Shown piece after piece: positions 1 through 7,901 of a stretch of 64,000 bases of DNA. Position numbers and translations under genes: made by a program. The DNA comes from Pseudoalteromonas sp. MSK9-3. GTDB taxonomy: Bacteria; Pseudomonadota; Gammaproteobacteria; Enterobacterales; Alteromonadaceae. The DNA is taken from positions 62,001 to 126,000 of the forward strand of contig NZ_MIET01000011.1 of the NCBI RefSeq assembly GCF_003590335.1. The letters run 5' to 3'. The notes below the pieces were generated by a model. It ran no database searches. It saw only the letters and a program-made list of their open reading frames with translations, and was not told where the DNA came from. The first letter of the stretch is position 1. Each line of letters starts with the position of its first letter.

Positions 1-1983
1 ATCTCCTGCTCTAAGTACAGGAATGTTGACTGAATTTGGATTCTTAACAAATGCTTCTAAATCAAAAACTCGAGACTGTTCTTTACAGCAAGAGTGATTC
101 ACCACCACTATTTTATCAATTAATGCAGAACTTGTTGGTCCTCCGGCTTCAGCCAAAATATCAAGTAATGTCATGGTATCATCATAATTATAACGACCAG
201 GTTTTTGAATCGCTCCCATGATCCGCACAACTTGCTCTTTAGGCTTTCTTAGCCAATCCTTTGTTTTTTCGGGCACAAATATTGTATCGCCAGGTAATAC
301 ACTGGGAAATAGTGTCTCGTCGCCCGTTTCGAAATATAACGCTAAATCAAGCTTGCTAACCCGCGCTTTAGTCTCATTTCTATGCGTAACACGAATATTT
401 CTAATATCTGCGTTACCATTTGGGCCATCGGCAGCCGCCAAAATATCGATAAAATGCATGTTATTATTGAACGAATACCGCCCTGGCGAGCCTACCTGGC
501 CCATAATATAAATCGACTTGCTCGACTCTTGTCTGATCCACTGAGATTTATTGTCAGCAGGGTCTACAGGGAGCTCTTCTACAATCACGGTGTCGCCAGC
601 TTGGAGCTCTGGTAAGGGGGTTTTACCATCGGTGATCGTATACTTTTCTAAATCAAACCGTTTCGTAACTTCGCCATTTCGCACAATTTTAATATCATTA
701 ATATTTGCCCCCTTTGTTGGCCCTCCGGCATGGCCTAGTAAATCTGTAAAGTCCATTTCTTGGCTCCATTCATAGCGGCCGGGAGATATAATTGCGCCAA
801 TAATTTTTATTGCTCTGCTTGGAGGGATCTTCAACCAACTTTTTTCGTTCAGATCCGTTTTTTCAGGCACAAATATGACATCTCCCGGATTTAGCAATGG
901 AATTTCTGCTGATACAATTCCTTCACTATACCCTTGTAAATCAAATAGTATGTTGTCACCTGCGGGAGTCAGTATTCTTATTTGCCGTGTTTCTGCAAAG
1001 CGAGTAGGCCCGCCTGCATTGGCTAAAATATCCAAAAAATTAATATTATCTGGGGCTTCATAGGCTCCTGGCTTTTGTACTTCTCCCATAATATATACGG
1101 TACGCGCCGTGGTATTAACATCATCAACCATAATTGGCACGTATATCGTCGACCCTGCTTTAAGCTCTGGCATGTTATCTTTATTAGGCTTATCTAAATA
1201 TGCTTTTAAGTCAAAAACCTGTGGTGTTTTGTCTACAATCACACGAATTTTTGTGACATCAGCATAACGTGTGACACCTTCCGCCCTCATTATGGCATCG
1301 AGTACGCTCATATCTTCTTTGAACGAAAAGCTACCCGGGTTATGTACTTCGCCTAACAACGTTATCGCACTCCCCGCTGAAGCATCTCCAGTTGCGCTTA
1401 AGGTTTGTGCGTCGAAGTCTATTTGTACGTTACCCAGCAACGGAGATACAGGTACAAATACAATGTCTCCACTGAGTAGTTTAGGCAGTAATTTGACGTT
1501 CCCAGAGTCTAAATACGCTTTATAATCAAACTCAATAATGGTTTCTTCTCGTCTTATTTGTAACCTATCTAGTTGAGCGCCTGGCTTCAACCCTCCGGCT
1601 TTTGCGATGACGGTTTGAATGTTACCGTCGAAAGGAATGCTGACTTGTTCAGGCTCATTAACGTAGCCTAAAACAGTGATAAAAATATCGCGTGCTCGCA
1701 ATTCAATGTAAAAATCATCCATTGCACGGTAAACATCGCTAAGCGTAACGCTGAGCTCTTTTTGGAACTCACTTACCGTTTTGCCTTCAGCCTGAACCCG
1801 CCCGATTTCAGGTAAAACGATGGAGCCATCTTTGCCTACCTCAAATAACGTCTCGAACTCAACCTCGCCTGGCACATATAAAAAGAGCTTGTTACCAATT
1901 TGAATCTCATCGTTATCATTACCGTGACTATATGTACTAAAAAAGCAAAAAACTGTGATTAAAAAGCAAAGAACTCCCCGCAT
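1..1983 (-). CDS. Polysaccharide export protein with tandem SLBB domains (SypC/Wza-like), C-terminus cut off by window edge
   Basis: The frame is open from an ATG at 1983 to position 1, giving at least 661 residues. An AAGGAG ribosome site lies 7 bases upstream. The N-terminus is a hydrophobic signal peptide without an obvious lipobox, then a Poly_export-type segment (KDGSIVLPEIG). At least five SLBB-like units follow at about 290-base spacing, each ending in a GDxIFVP-type motif (near 1460, 1150, 875, 590 and 280); a sixth is cut at the edge. Wza/SypC proteins form the outer-membrane channel for capsule or exopolysaccharide. So many SLBB units is far beyond the two or three of Wza and suggests a long periplasmic tube. 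It starts 4 bases after the OmpA gene, so it is the third gene of the STAS-OmpA-export operon. Confidence 0.9.
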   Translation of the reverse strand, partial: MRGVLCFLITVFCFFSTYSHGNDNDEIQIGNKLFLYVPGEVEFETLFEVGKDGSIVLPEIGRVQAEGKTVSEFQKELSVTLSDVYRAMDDFYIELRARDIFITVLGYVNEPEQVSIPFDGNIQTVIAKAGGLKPGAQLDRLQIRREETIIEFDYKAYLDSGNVKLLPKLLSGDIVFVPVSPLLGNVQIDFDAQTLSATGDASAGSAITLLGEVHNPGSFSFKEDMSVLDAIMRAEGVTRYADVTKIRVIVDKTPQVFDLKAYLDKPNKDNMPELKAGSTIYVPIMVDDVNTTARTVYIMGEVQKPGAYEAPDNINFLDILANAGGPTRFAETRQIRILTPAGDNILFDLQGYSEGIVSAEIPLLNPGDVIFVPEKTDLNEKSWLKIPPSRAIKIIGAIISPGRYEWSQEMDFTDLLGHAGGPTKGANINDIKIVRNGEVTKRFDLEKYTITDGKTPLPELQAGDTVIVEELPVDPADNKSQWIRQESSKSIYIMGQVGSPGRYSFNNNMHFIDILAAADGPNGNADIRNIRVTHRNETKARVSKLDLALYFETGDETLFPSVLPGDTIFVPEKTKDWLRKPKEQVVRIMGAIQKPGRYNYDDTMTLLDILAEAGGPTSSALIDKIVVVNHSCCKEQSRVFDLEAFVKNPNSVNIPVLRAGD

Positions 1984-1987
1984 AGTG

Positions 1988-2872
1988 CTACTCCTTCGTC
2001 GCTTTAATCACCTTTGTCCATTCAACTAACGACCCTGCCTTTACTGGCTTACCGTCATTGATCTCTGTCAGTGATAAAATTATGGCTTCTACACGTCTAT
2101 CAGAATGCCGTTCTGCATCGCTATTATCTGTATTACTATAGGGCTGTAAACTTCCTTGAGTTAAGGTAGTCACTTTTTGCTGCTGAACACCATAAACTCC
2201 CAACCAATGCTTAACTGTTTCTGCACGCTTAAGAGCTAGTTCGTAGTTATTGTCGTGGCTCCCTATTTTGTCTGTATGTCCCACGAGGAGAATAGAAATA
2301 TCAGCTAACTGCTTAATTAAATCAGCTGCCTGTGCGACTCTGCCCATATATTTTGGCGTAATTTGATAGTCATCAAATGCAAACTGGTTATCGCTATTCA
2401 ATAACTCTGTAATTTGAGAGCGTACTTGGGTGGGGACTTTAGCAAATTGTTCTGACTGTGGCTTGTCCGCACAATTTGTCATGGCTCTTACGGTGTCAAA
2501 ATGACCAGATAGTTGGTTAAGGCCGTGATAATGAATAAGTAGATCATGTTCCGCGTCGGCCCACATTGATGCCGCAATTAAACGTCGGATCCTGTTCTCG
2601 TATATTTGTGCTTTTAACAATTGGGCTGGCATACAATCTCTGATCCCTTGGGCTTTTAACAAGTCGAGTTTCAATACCAAATGCTCAAACTCATTGGTAA
2701 CGATGCCTACGTCATCTTCAAAGATATGGTCGCCATCACCTAAATGTTTTTTACCCTTTGCCGCCTTGTGTTGGCTATAATGTTCAGCCCAACCACCTTG
2801 GCCTTCTTCAGGCCAAGAAGCACACCCGCCTATCATGACTAATACTGAAAAAAATAGTGTTATGTGCTTCAT
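1988..2872 (-). CDS. OmpA-family outer-membrane lipoprotein (SypB-like)
   Basis: The protein is 294 residues from the ATG at 2872. I prefer this over an upstream start because it begins directly with a lipoprotein signal (MKHITLFFSVLVMIGGCAS, lipobox IGGC). The C-terminal third is an OmpA/MotB peptidoglycan-binding domain: a long helix with the NYELALKRAETVKHWL pattern, then DRRVEAIIL. The middle is helical and not recognised. It lies between a STAS protein gene and an SLBB export gene, the same A-B-C order as sypA-sypB-sypC of Vibrio fischeri. By that analogy it would anchor the exopolysaccharide exporter to the cell wall. The family is clear; the role in export is inferred from context. Confidence 0.88.
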   Translation of the reverse strand: MKHITLFFSVLVMIGGCASWPEEGQGGWAEHYSQHKAAKGKKHLGDGDHIFEDDVGIVTNEFEHLVLKLDLLKAQGIRDCMPAQLLKAQIYENRIRRLIAASMWADAEHDLLIHYHGLNQLSGHFDTVRAMTNCADKPQSEQFAKVPTQVRSQITELLNSDNQFAFDDYQITPKYMGRVAQAADLIKQLADISILLVGHTDKIGSHDNNYELALKRAETVKHWLGVYGVQQQKVTTLTQGSLQPYSNTDNSDAERHSDRRVEAIILSLTEINDGKPVKAGSLVEWTKVIKATKE

Positions 2873-2885
2873 AGATTCTCCTTGC

Positions 2886-3200
2886 TTATAATTCAAGCTG
2901 CTCAATAAAGGGAATGGTTTTATCTACCCTCAAAAGGCTCATAAGTTTGAAAGGCTGACCATTAACTTTTAACAGCGCTAAGTTTTGTCCTTTCTTTTCA
3001 ATTCTTTTGTATAAGAAAACCATAGCTCCTATACCCGAAGAATCAATAAATTCTGTTTCTGAAAAGTCTAAAATTATGTTTGTGTTGTCGCATAACGCCA
3101 GTTTTTCGAATTCATCTCGAAAACTATCGACGGTAAAACCTGAAAAATCTCTTGGTAAAGGAAGAACACGAGGTGTATTTGAATAGGTTGCTTCAGTCAT
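2886..3200 (-). CDS. STAS-domain anti-sigma-factor-antagonist-like protein (SypA-like)
   Basis: This is a 104-residue single-domain STAS protein. The core motif FIDSSGIGAMVFLYKR (about residues 56-71) carries the serine that is phosphorylated in SpoIIAA and SypA proteins. The ATG at 3200 is chosen; a TTG at 3212 would add only four residues. It is the first gene of the unit with the OmpA lipoprotein and SLBB exporter. In Vibrio fischeri, SypA is a STAS protein controlled by reversible serine phosphorylation through SypE and is needed for biofilm formation. A matching kinase/phosphatase is not in this window and would be expected to the left of position 1 if the syp order continues. Confidence 0.9.
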   Translation of the reverse strand: MTEATYSNTPRVLPLPRDFSGFTVDSFRDEFEKLALCDNTNIILDFSETEFIDSSGIGAMVFLYKRIEKKGQNLALLKVNGQPFKLMSLLRVDKTIPFIEQLEL

Positions 3201-3240
3201 GATAATCACCAAATATTTACGTTAAGTTATGGTAACTACT

Positions 3241-3257
3241 ACAACTATAATGCCAAA
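3241..3257 (-). promoter_or_regulatory. Possible sigma-54 promoter for the STAS-OmpA-SLBB unit
   Basis: Read on the minus strand, TTTGGCATTATAGTTGT has the -24 GG at 3254-3253 and a TTG at the -12 position with correct spacing. The last base of the -12 GC is T, so the match is imperfect. A large inverted repeat lies about 52 bases upstream, where an enhancer-binding protein could act. Confidence 0.4.
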
Positions 3258-3308
3258 ATTTAATACTTAGTTAATAGTATGTTTTTCATGGAAAAAATAC
3301 GGTTAAAT

Positions 3309-3351
3309 CGCAAAATGCAAAAGTCACTTGATAAAATCATTGCATTTTGCG
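3309..3351. promoter_or_regulatory. Perfect 12-bp inverted repeat CGCAAAATGCAA, candidate activator site
   Basis: CGCAAAATGCAA at 3309-3320 is repeated in inverted form (TTGCATTTTGCG) at 3340-3351, with 19 bases between. No T-run follows on either side, so a terminator is less likely. It lies upstream of the STAS gene and downstream of the fused glycosyltransferase gene. Related GCAAAATGCAA or GCAAATTGCAA words occur in the other two intergenic regions of the cluster. Confidence 0.5.
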
Positions 3352-3364
3352 AACCAGAATGTCA

Positions 3365-5176
3365 TTACTGACCTTTTCCAAGTACAACTACCTGAATCGT
3401 TTTGAATAAAATGGTAAACTCCATTTTTATCCAGCTTAGTGGAGATGACATACTTAACACGTACGCATAGTCCCAGCCAATTTTACTTCTGGCATCTTCG
3501 ACTGACTCGTCATAGCCATTCATCACTTGGGCTAAACCTGATATACCAGGCTTGAGGCCGTATGTTCTATGACAAAAATAAGGGATTGATTTTTCAAGCT
3601 TCGCGTAAAAAACTGGACGCTCAGGTCGAGGTCCAATTAACGACATTTCACCAATCAAGACATTCCAGAGCTGTGGTAGTTCATCAATCCTAGTTTTACG
3701 TAAAAATGAGCCTATAGGCGTGATCCTGGGATCGTTTTTACTGGCCCACACTGCACCACTTTTTGCCTCTGCGTCTACGACCATTGAACGAAACTTGTAG
3801 ACGTAAAACAACGAGACTAACTCATCTGTACTTTCACCTACTCGTAACTGGTTAAACAGCACAGGACCCTTAGAGGTTAGCTTAATAGCGATAGCTGCCC
3901 CCAGCATGATTGGAGAGACCAGAATAAGACCAATCATCGACCCAACGACATCTAATACTCGTTTTGCACACTTAACACCATTACAGCGCGTTTCAGCACT
4001 CGAGACACGTTTCCACGGAGAGTCGTAAAAACCACGCTCAAATTTAACAATCCCTATGAATGCTATCCAATAGCTATTTAATACATAAGCAATTTCATCA
4101 AACCCGTACAAGTGGCGTTTTGAGTTAAGGCGTCCTTTAATCGCAGAAACACTATGTATCAGGAGCAATGCGCCGCTTAAACATACAGACCAGAGGCTTT
4201 GAAATATAATTACATCCAATAATATTACGCTGTACATAATCAACATGATCAGGGGCATTAGACCTCTCAGCACCTTGTGTGATAAAAAGTTAATACTCGT
4301 CCAGCCTAATTTCGGATTCATAAGAGGGAGCAATAGTTTTATTTGTTGCCAATTACCAGCACCGAGTCGTTCTCTTCGCATATAGTCTTGGGCTTGGCTA
4401 TCGCATTCACGCTCATACACAATGATATCTTCGTTTTTAATGGCATTGCCACCATGTGCGAGTGCACGCATAGACAATACAAAATCGTCATTAATCGCGT
4501 CAGTTTCAACTGGTTCGACATGACTCGACCTTACCGCAAACATCGCACCAGGCACTCCAATTACCGCTCCCACGTTAGACTCAAGGCCTTTGAGGGTATT
4601 TTGATACTGCCAGTAAGACTGTTGTGCTATTGGTGCCGCTTCGTCCAAAGTATATTGTCCGGTGGTAATTGCAGTATTACCATTTTTAAAGTCTTGTTCT
4701 ATTTTGTCCAATGCATCGATGCTAAGTAGCGCACTGACATCGGTGAACACTAAAATATCATATGACCCTTTTGTTTCTTTAATTAACGCGTTAATGCCCG
4801 CAATTTTGCCCTTATTATCATTTTGCAAATGCAATATGCAATGCACATTGTTCGCTTCTAGTTGAGAGGCTGCTTTTTGCGCTAGTTCATAACTGTTATC
4901 ACTACAGCCATCGAAATATACATGGATGTCATATAAATCGTTTGGGTAGAGTAATGCACCTAAGTTGTGTAACTTTTCTTGAATATGGTCTGCCTCATTA
5001 TAAGCACACATCAACACCCCAATTTTAGGCCTACTGGACGATGTTGATGCAATCGGATCTTCATTACATTCTTTATTTTTCAGTTGTTTAATGATTTTAA
5101 GTAAAATGACATATCCTACGTGATGGTAGACAGCAACACTTAATAAAATCAGAAATAGAACAGCAAAGATTGTCAT
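3365..5176 (-). CDS. Fused GT2 glycosyltransferase and undecaprenyl-phosphate sugar phosphotransferase (SypQ-SypR fusion-like)
   Basis: 603 residues. After an N-terminal membrane segment, residues about 50-290 form a GT2 domain (GVLMCAYNEADHI, VFTDVSALL, NDDFVLSMRA, RRERLGAGNWQQ), then two or three membrane helices. From about residue 404 the protein is a complete bacterial sugar transferase of the WcaJ/WbaP C-terminal type: KRVLDVVGSMIG membrane entry, YKFRSMVVDAE, RKTRIDELPQLWNVL, MSLIGPRPERP. That half transfers a sugar phosphate to undecaprenyl phosphate to start repeat-unit assembly. In Vibrio fischeri the equivalents (SypQ, SypR) are separate neighbouring genes; here they are one frame with no stop. 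It is the last gene of the Wzz-GT4-fusion unit, 12 bases after the GT4 gene. Confidence 0.92.
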   Translation of the reverse strand: MTIFAVLFLILLSVAVYHHVGYVILLKIIKQLKNKECNEDPIASTSSSRPKIGVLMCAYNEADHIQEKLHNLGALLYPNDLYDIHVYFDGCSDNSYELAQKAASQLEANNVHCILHLQNDNKGKIAGINALIKETKGSYDILVFTDVSALLSIDALDKIEQDFKNGNTAITTGQYTLDEAAPIAQQSYWQYQNTLKGLESNVGAVIGVPGAMFAVRSSHVEPVETDAINDDFVLSMRALAHGGNAIKNEDIIVYERECDSQAQDYMRRERLGAGNWQQIKLLLPLMNPKLGWTSINFLSHKVLRGLMPLIMLIMYSVILLDVIIFQSLWSVCLSGALLLIHSVSAIKGRLNSKRHLYGFDEIAYVLNSYWIAFIGIVKFERGFYDSPWKRVSSAETRCNGVKCAKRVLDVVGSMIGLILVSPIMLGAAIAIKLTSKGPVLFNQLRVGESTDELVSLFYVYKFRSMVVDAEAKSGAVWASKNDPRITPIGSFLRKTRIDELPQLWNVLIGEMSLIGPRPERPVFYAKLEKSIPYFCHRTYGLKPGISGLAQVMNGYDESVEDARSKIGWDYAYVLSMSSPLSWIKMEFTILFKTIQVVVLGKGQ

Positions 5177-5188
5177 GTTAATTATTCC

Positions 5189-6265
5189 TTATGCAGTAAG
5201 GCCCTTATAAAGTTGATCATATTGCGAGCTCATTTGCGTTACATCAGCAATCGCGATTGCATGTGCCCGAATAGATTGGCCTCGGTCTAGTTTAATTGCT
5301 TTAGTAAGAGCAAATGGTAGGCCACTCTGCGCTGTCGGACTTAATAAAATGCCTTGCTTTGGTGTCAGCACTTCGTGGATCCCACCAACATCGGTTGCAA
5401 CGATGGGCAGCCCGCATGCCATCGCTTCCAAAATAGACAACGGTAAGCCTTCTCTTTCTGAAAATAAGCAAAAGACATTGATTGCGGAATAAAAGACCTG
5501 CATATTTTGCACATTCCCTAAAAAGTGCACTCTTTCTTCTAAGCCCAGTGAAATGATATGAGCATGTAGCTCTGCTTTTAAGCTGCCGTCGCCTGCAAGT
5601 GCTAAGTGATAGTCATCAGGTAACTCTTTCATACTGGTGATCAGTGCTTTATGGCCTTTTCCTGGTTCCAATCTGGCCGCACACCCTACAATTTTAATAA
5701 ACTTAGGTAACCCCAGCTGATACCGGGCGTGCTCCATATTAATCGCCGCAAACTGAGTACAGTCAATGCCGTTTAATATCGTGTCATTGGTTGTAATTGA
5801 TGTACGCTCAGTAAAATCATCGGCAACAACTTGTGCATCAGCAACCCAATGAATGGCGCAAATCTTATTTAAAAGTTTGGTGATCAGCCGCTGCTTAAAA
5901 TTATTTAAATACCATGCATCATGAATGGTTGAAACATGTTTCACTTTTTTACGTTTTAAGCAGGCTAAACTTGCATATAGCATGGGTCCAATATGATGGC
6001 TATGTATCACTTCTATTTCATGTTCATCTATAATTGCAACTAACTTTTCAACAACCGCCAATTCAAACTTCGGTTTCTTATCTAAAAATACCAGATGCGC
6101 TTCCATCTCTTTCAATTGTGGCCACCCTGCTAACGCATCAACCTTTGAACCTTGTAACGCCACCACAACACTGTTTTCAGCAAAGCAACTTTTTTGCATC
6201 AGAGTGACGGCCATTTTCTCTAAACCACCAATTTTAAGATGCTGTACTAGATGTAATACTCTCAT
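5189..6265 (-). CDS. GT4 glycosyltransferase (SypP-like position)
   Basis: 358 residues with a GT-B fold. The N-terminus MRVLHLVQHLKIGGLEKM is typical of GT4 enzymes. The C-terminal donor-binding region shows GCAARLEPGKGH, then FCLFSEREGLPLSILEAMACGLPIVATDVGGIHE, which contains the E-x7-E nucleotide-sugar motif. No signal peptide is seen; it should act at the inner face of the membrane adding a sugar to the lipid-linked repeat unit. It overlaps the Wzz gene upstream by 4 bases (ATGA), which points to translational coupling. The donor and acceptor sugars cannot be told from the sequence. Confidence 0.9.
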   Translation of the reverse strand: MRVLHLVQHLKIGGLEKMAVTLMQKSCFAENSVVVALQGSKVDALAGWPQLKEMEAHLVFLDKKPKFELAVVEKLVAIIDEHEIEVIHSHHIGPMLYASLACLKRKKVKHVSTIHDAWYLNNFKQRLITKLLNKICAIHWVADAQVVADDFTERTSITTNDTILNGIDCTQFAAINMEHARYQLGLPKFIKIVGCAARLEPGKGHKALITSMKELPDDYHLALAGDGSLKAELHAHIISLGLEERVHFLGNVQNMQVFYSAINVFCLFSEREGLPLSILEAMACGLPIVATDVGGIHEVLTPKQGILLSPTAQSGLPFALTKAIKLDRGQSIRAHAIAIADVTQMSSQYDQLYKGLTA

Positions 6266-7761
6266 GATTGTTCACCTTCTATCTGTCGATTGAGCACTTC
6301 ACCAGTGACGATATCGTTTTGATTCAATCGAATAATGGGAAGCACGGTCAATACGGGCTGTGCAGCTAACTTTTCTATTGTTGAAAGGTCTTTCAAATGG
6401 CTGTCGCATAGCGTTGCTACAAACACACATGCAAAACCAGTAAAAATACCAAGTACGATCCCCAAAATGGCCGATACAGATAGCGCTGTATTAATTGCCT
6501 TGGTTGGGCTGTACGCGCGTTCAATCGTTTTGACCTTATCAGGCCCTTCATATTTAACCAGCTTGCCCGTGACTTTAGCCATTTCGTACCGGCTTAGCAT
6601 GTCTTTATACAAACTCTGTTTTACATCATAATCACGTTCAAGCTTACGTAATTTTTTCTCTATATCACTGGTGATCAGTAACCGTTGACTGAGTTTAGCT
6701 GCTTGCTCTGAGATCATGTCGAATTCTTGTTTATGCTGCTGCACCATATTTTTAGCTTCTTCCAAAGCTAGAATTTGTGACACTAATACAGTACTTTCTC
6801 CATTGGGTCCGCTCGATAGCGTATTTGCCATTTGCCATAATTTATCTAGATTGTTGACATCTAGTTCACTACCGTGGCTCAGTAGTGTTTGCTGGCGACT
6901 TTTTAAATTAGCCAGCTCACGCGTTTTTTCTACGACTTTACTGTGTCTATCGGTATAGCGGGTTTTAAGTAAACTTAGATCAGATTCCGCTCTGATTATT
7001 TTCTCTTCCAAACGGCCCAAAATAGGATTTGCTTGCCCAAGTTTACTTGCTAATGCTTTTAATTTTGCCTCAGCGCCAGAAAGCACAACAAACTTTTGCT
7101 GTTTGTCGTTAACTAATTTATCAAGCATTTGCCTATTGCTATTTAATACATCGGGTAATGTATCGCTATATTTCACTTTAAATTTTGCTAAATCATCTTC
7201 AGATTGTTCAAGCTCTGTTCGAAGGGCATCAAGCTGCTGATAAAAGAACTGTTCAGAGGTGTCTAAAGATGCTTTCGTGGGCGCCAATAACCGCTCAATG
7301 AACTTTTCTACGACTTTTTCTAAAATGAGCTTCATTTGCGTTGGGTCATGCCACTTTAAATGGATCCTCACAAGCTCATCGCCAACCAGTGACAGTGACA
7401 GCCCTTGACCAAGTTTTTGTTGAACTATATCAATTTGGTTAGGAGTAGCCCCTTCAGGAAGCAAATTTGCCTCTTTTGCAACAGCGCTCAGTACCTTTCT
7501 ACTAATAACGAGGGTACGTAAAGCCGCCATTCGATTGGATAATTCAAAAGAAAACGATAGCTCATCTAAGAACGGGTTAAGTAGCGATGACTCCTCAATT
7601 AAGATAGTAGCATGGTTGGTGTATTGCTTTTGCGCCGTTGCCGCCAAGAAAAAAACCACAATCGGCACGATAATTAAAGGCACAGCGAACAGCTTCGCTC
7701 TGCTATATAAAGCATAAAGAGCGAGGTAAATCAGTCTTTTGATTTGCTCTTTTACTAACAT
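6262..7761 (-). CDS. Wzz/GNVR-type polysaccharide chain-length determinant (SypO-like)
   Basis: 499 residues from the ATG at 7761, which has GGGAG 6 bases upstream; a longer frame to 7788 lacks that support. There is an N-terminal membrane helix (AVPLIIVPIVVFFLAAT), a long periplasmic coiled-coil region, a GNVR-type segment (LERDYDVKQSLYKDMLSRYEMAK) and a C-terminal helix (SAILGIVLGIFTGFACVFVAT). No tyrosine-kinase domain is fused. Proteins of this family set chain length in Wzx/Wzy pathways and contact the outer-membrane exporter. It is the first gene of the middle unit, behind a candidate sigma-54 promoter. Confidence 0.9.
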   Translation of the reverse strand: MLVKEQIKRLIYLALYALYSRAKLFAVPLIIVPIVVFFLAATAQKQYTNHATILIEESSLLNPFLDELSFSFELSNRMAALRTLVISRKVLSAVAKEANLLPEGATPNQIDIVQQKLGQGLSLSLVGDELVRIHLKWHDPTQMKLILEKVVEKFIERLLAPTKASLDTSEQFFYQQLDALRTELEQSEDDLAKFKVKYSDTLPDVLNSNRQMLDKLVNDKQQKFVVLSGAEAKLKALASKLGQANPILGRLEEKIIRAESDLSLLKTRYTDRHSKVVEKTRELANLKSRQQTLLSHGSELDVNNLDKLWQMANTLSSGPNGESTVLVSQILALEEAKNMVQQHKQEFDMISEQAAKLSQRLLITSDIEKKLRKLERDYDVKQSLYKDMLSRYEMAKVTGKLVKYEGPDKVKTIERAYSPTKAINTALSVSAILGIVLGIFTGFACVFVATLCDSHLKDLSTIEKLAAQPVLTVLPIIRLNQNDIVTGEVLNRQIEGEQS

Positions 7762-7781
7762 ATACTCCCTACCACCACTTA

Positions 7782-7818
7782 TTCGCAAATTGCAAAGAAA
7801 CAGTCTTAACGATTTGCA
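7782..7818. promoter_or_regulatory. GCAAATTGCAAA element with inverted copy before the wzz-like gene
   Basis: GCAAATTGCAAA lies at 7785-7796, and TTTGCA follows at 7813-7818, forming a 6-bp inverted repeat with TGCAAA. The words resemble the palindromes at 3309-3351 and 13778-13810. This copy lies between the candidate promoter (7861-7879) and the start codon, unlike the other two, so any effect may differ. Confidence 0.35.
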
Positions 7819-7860
7819 TTATGAAAAAAACGTCCAATTTTTCGGCCCTTCCTTGTTATA

Positions 7861-7879
7861 TTGCAGGGTATACGCCAAT
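7861..7879 (-). promoter_or_regulatory. Candidate sigma-54 promoter for the wzz-GT4-fusion unit
   Basis: On the minus strand the sequence ATTGGCGTATACCCTGCAA has the -24 GG at 7876-7875 and the -12 GC at 7864-7863, with the invariant sigma-54 spacing. The start codon is about 100 bases downstream. SypG of Vibrio fischeri is a known sigma-54 activator of syp genes, which makes this reading plausible. Confidence 0.5.
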
Positions 7880-7901
7880 AATTAATAACTTACGCTACTT
7901 A

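Noticed and set aside
218-1525. Plus-strand frames opposite the SLBB exporter
   Set aside because: The minus-strand frame is open over the whole 1983 bases with repeated SLBB motifs and a good start; the plus-strand frames are its shadows.
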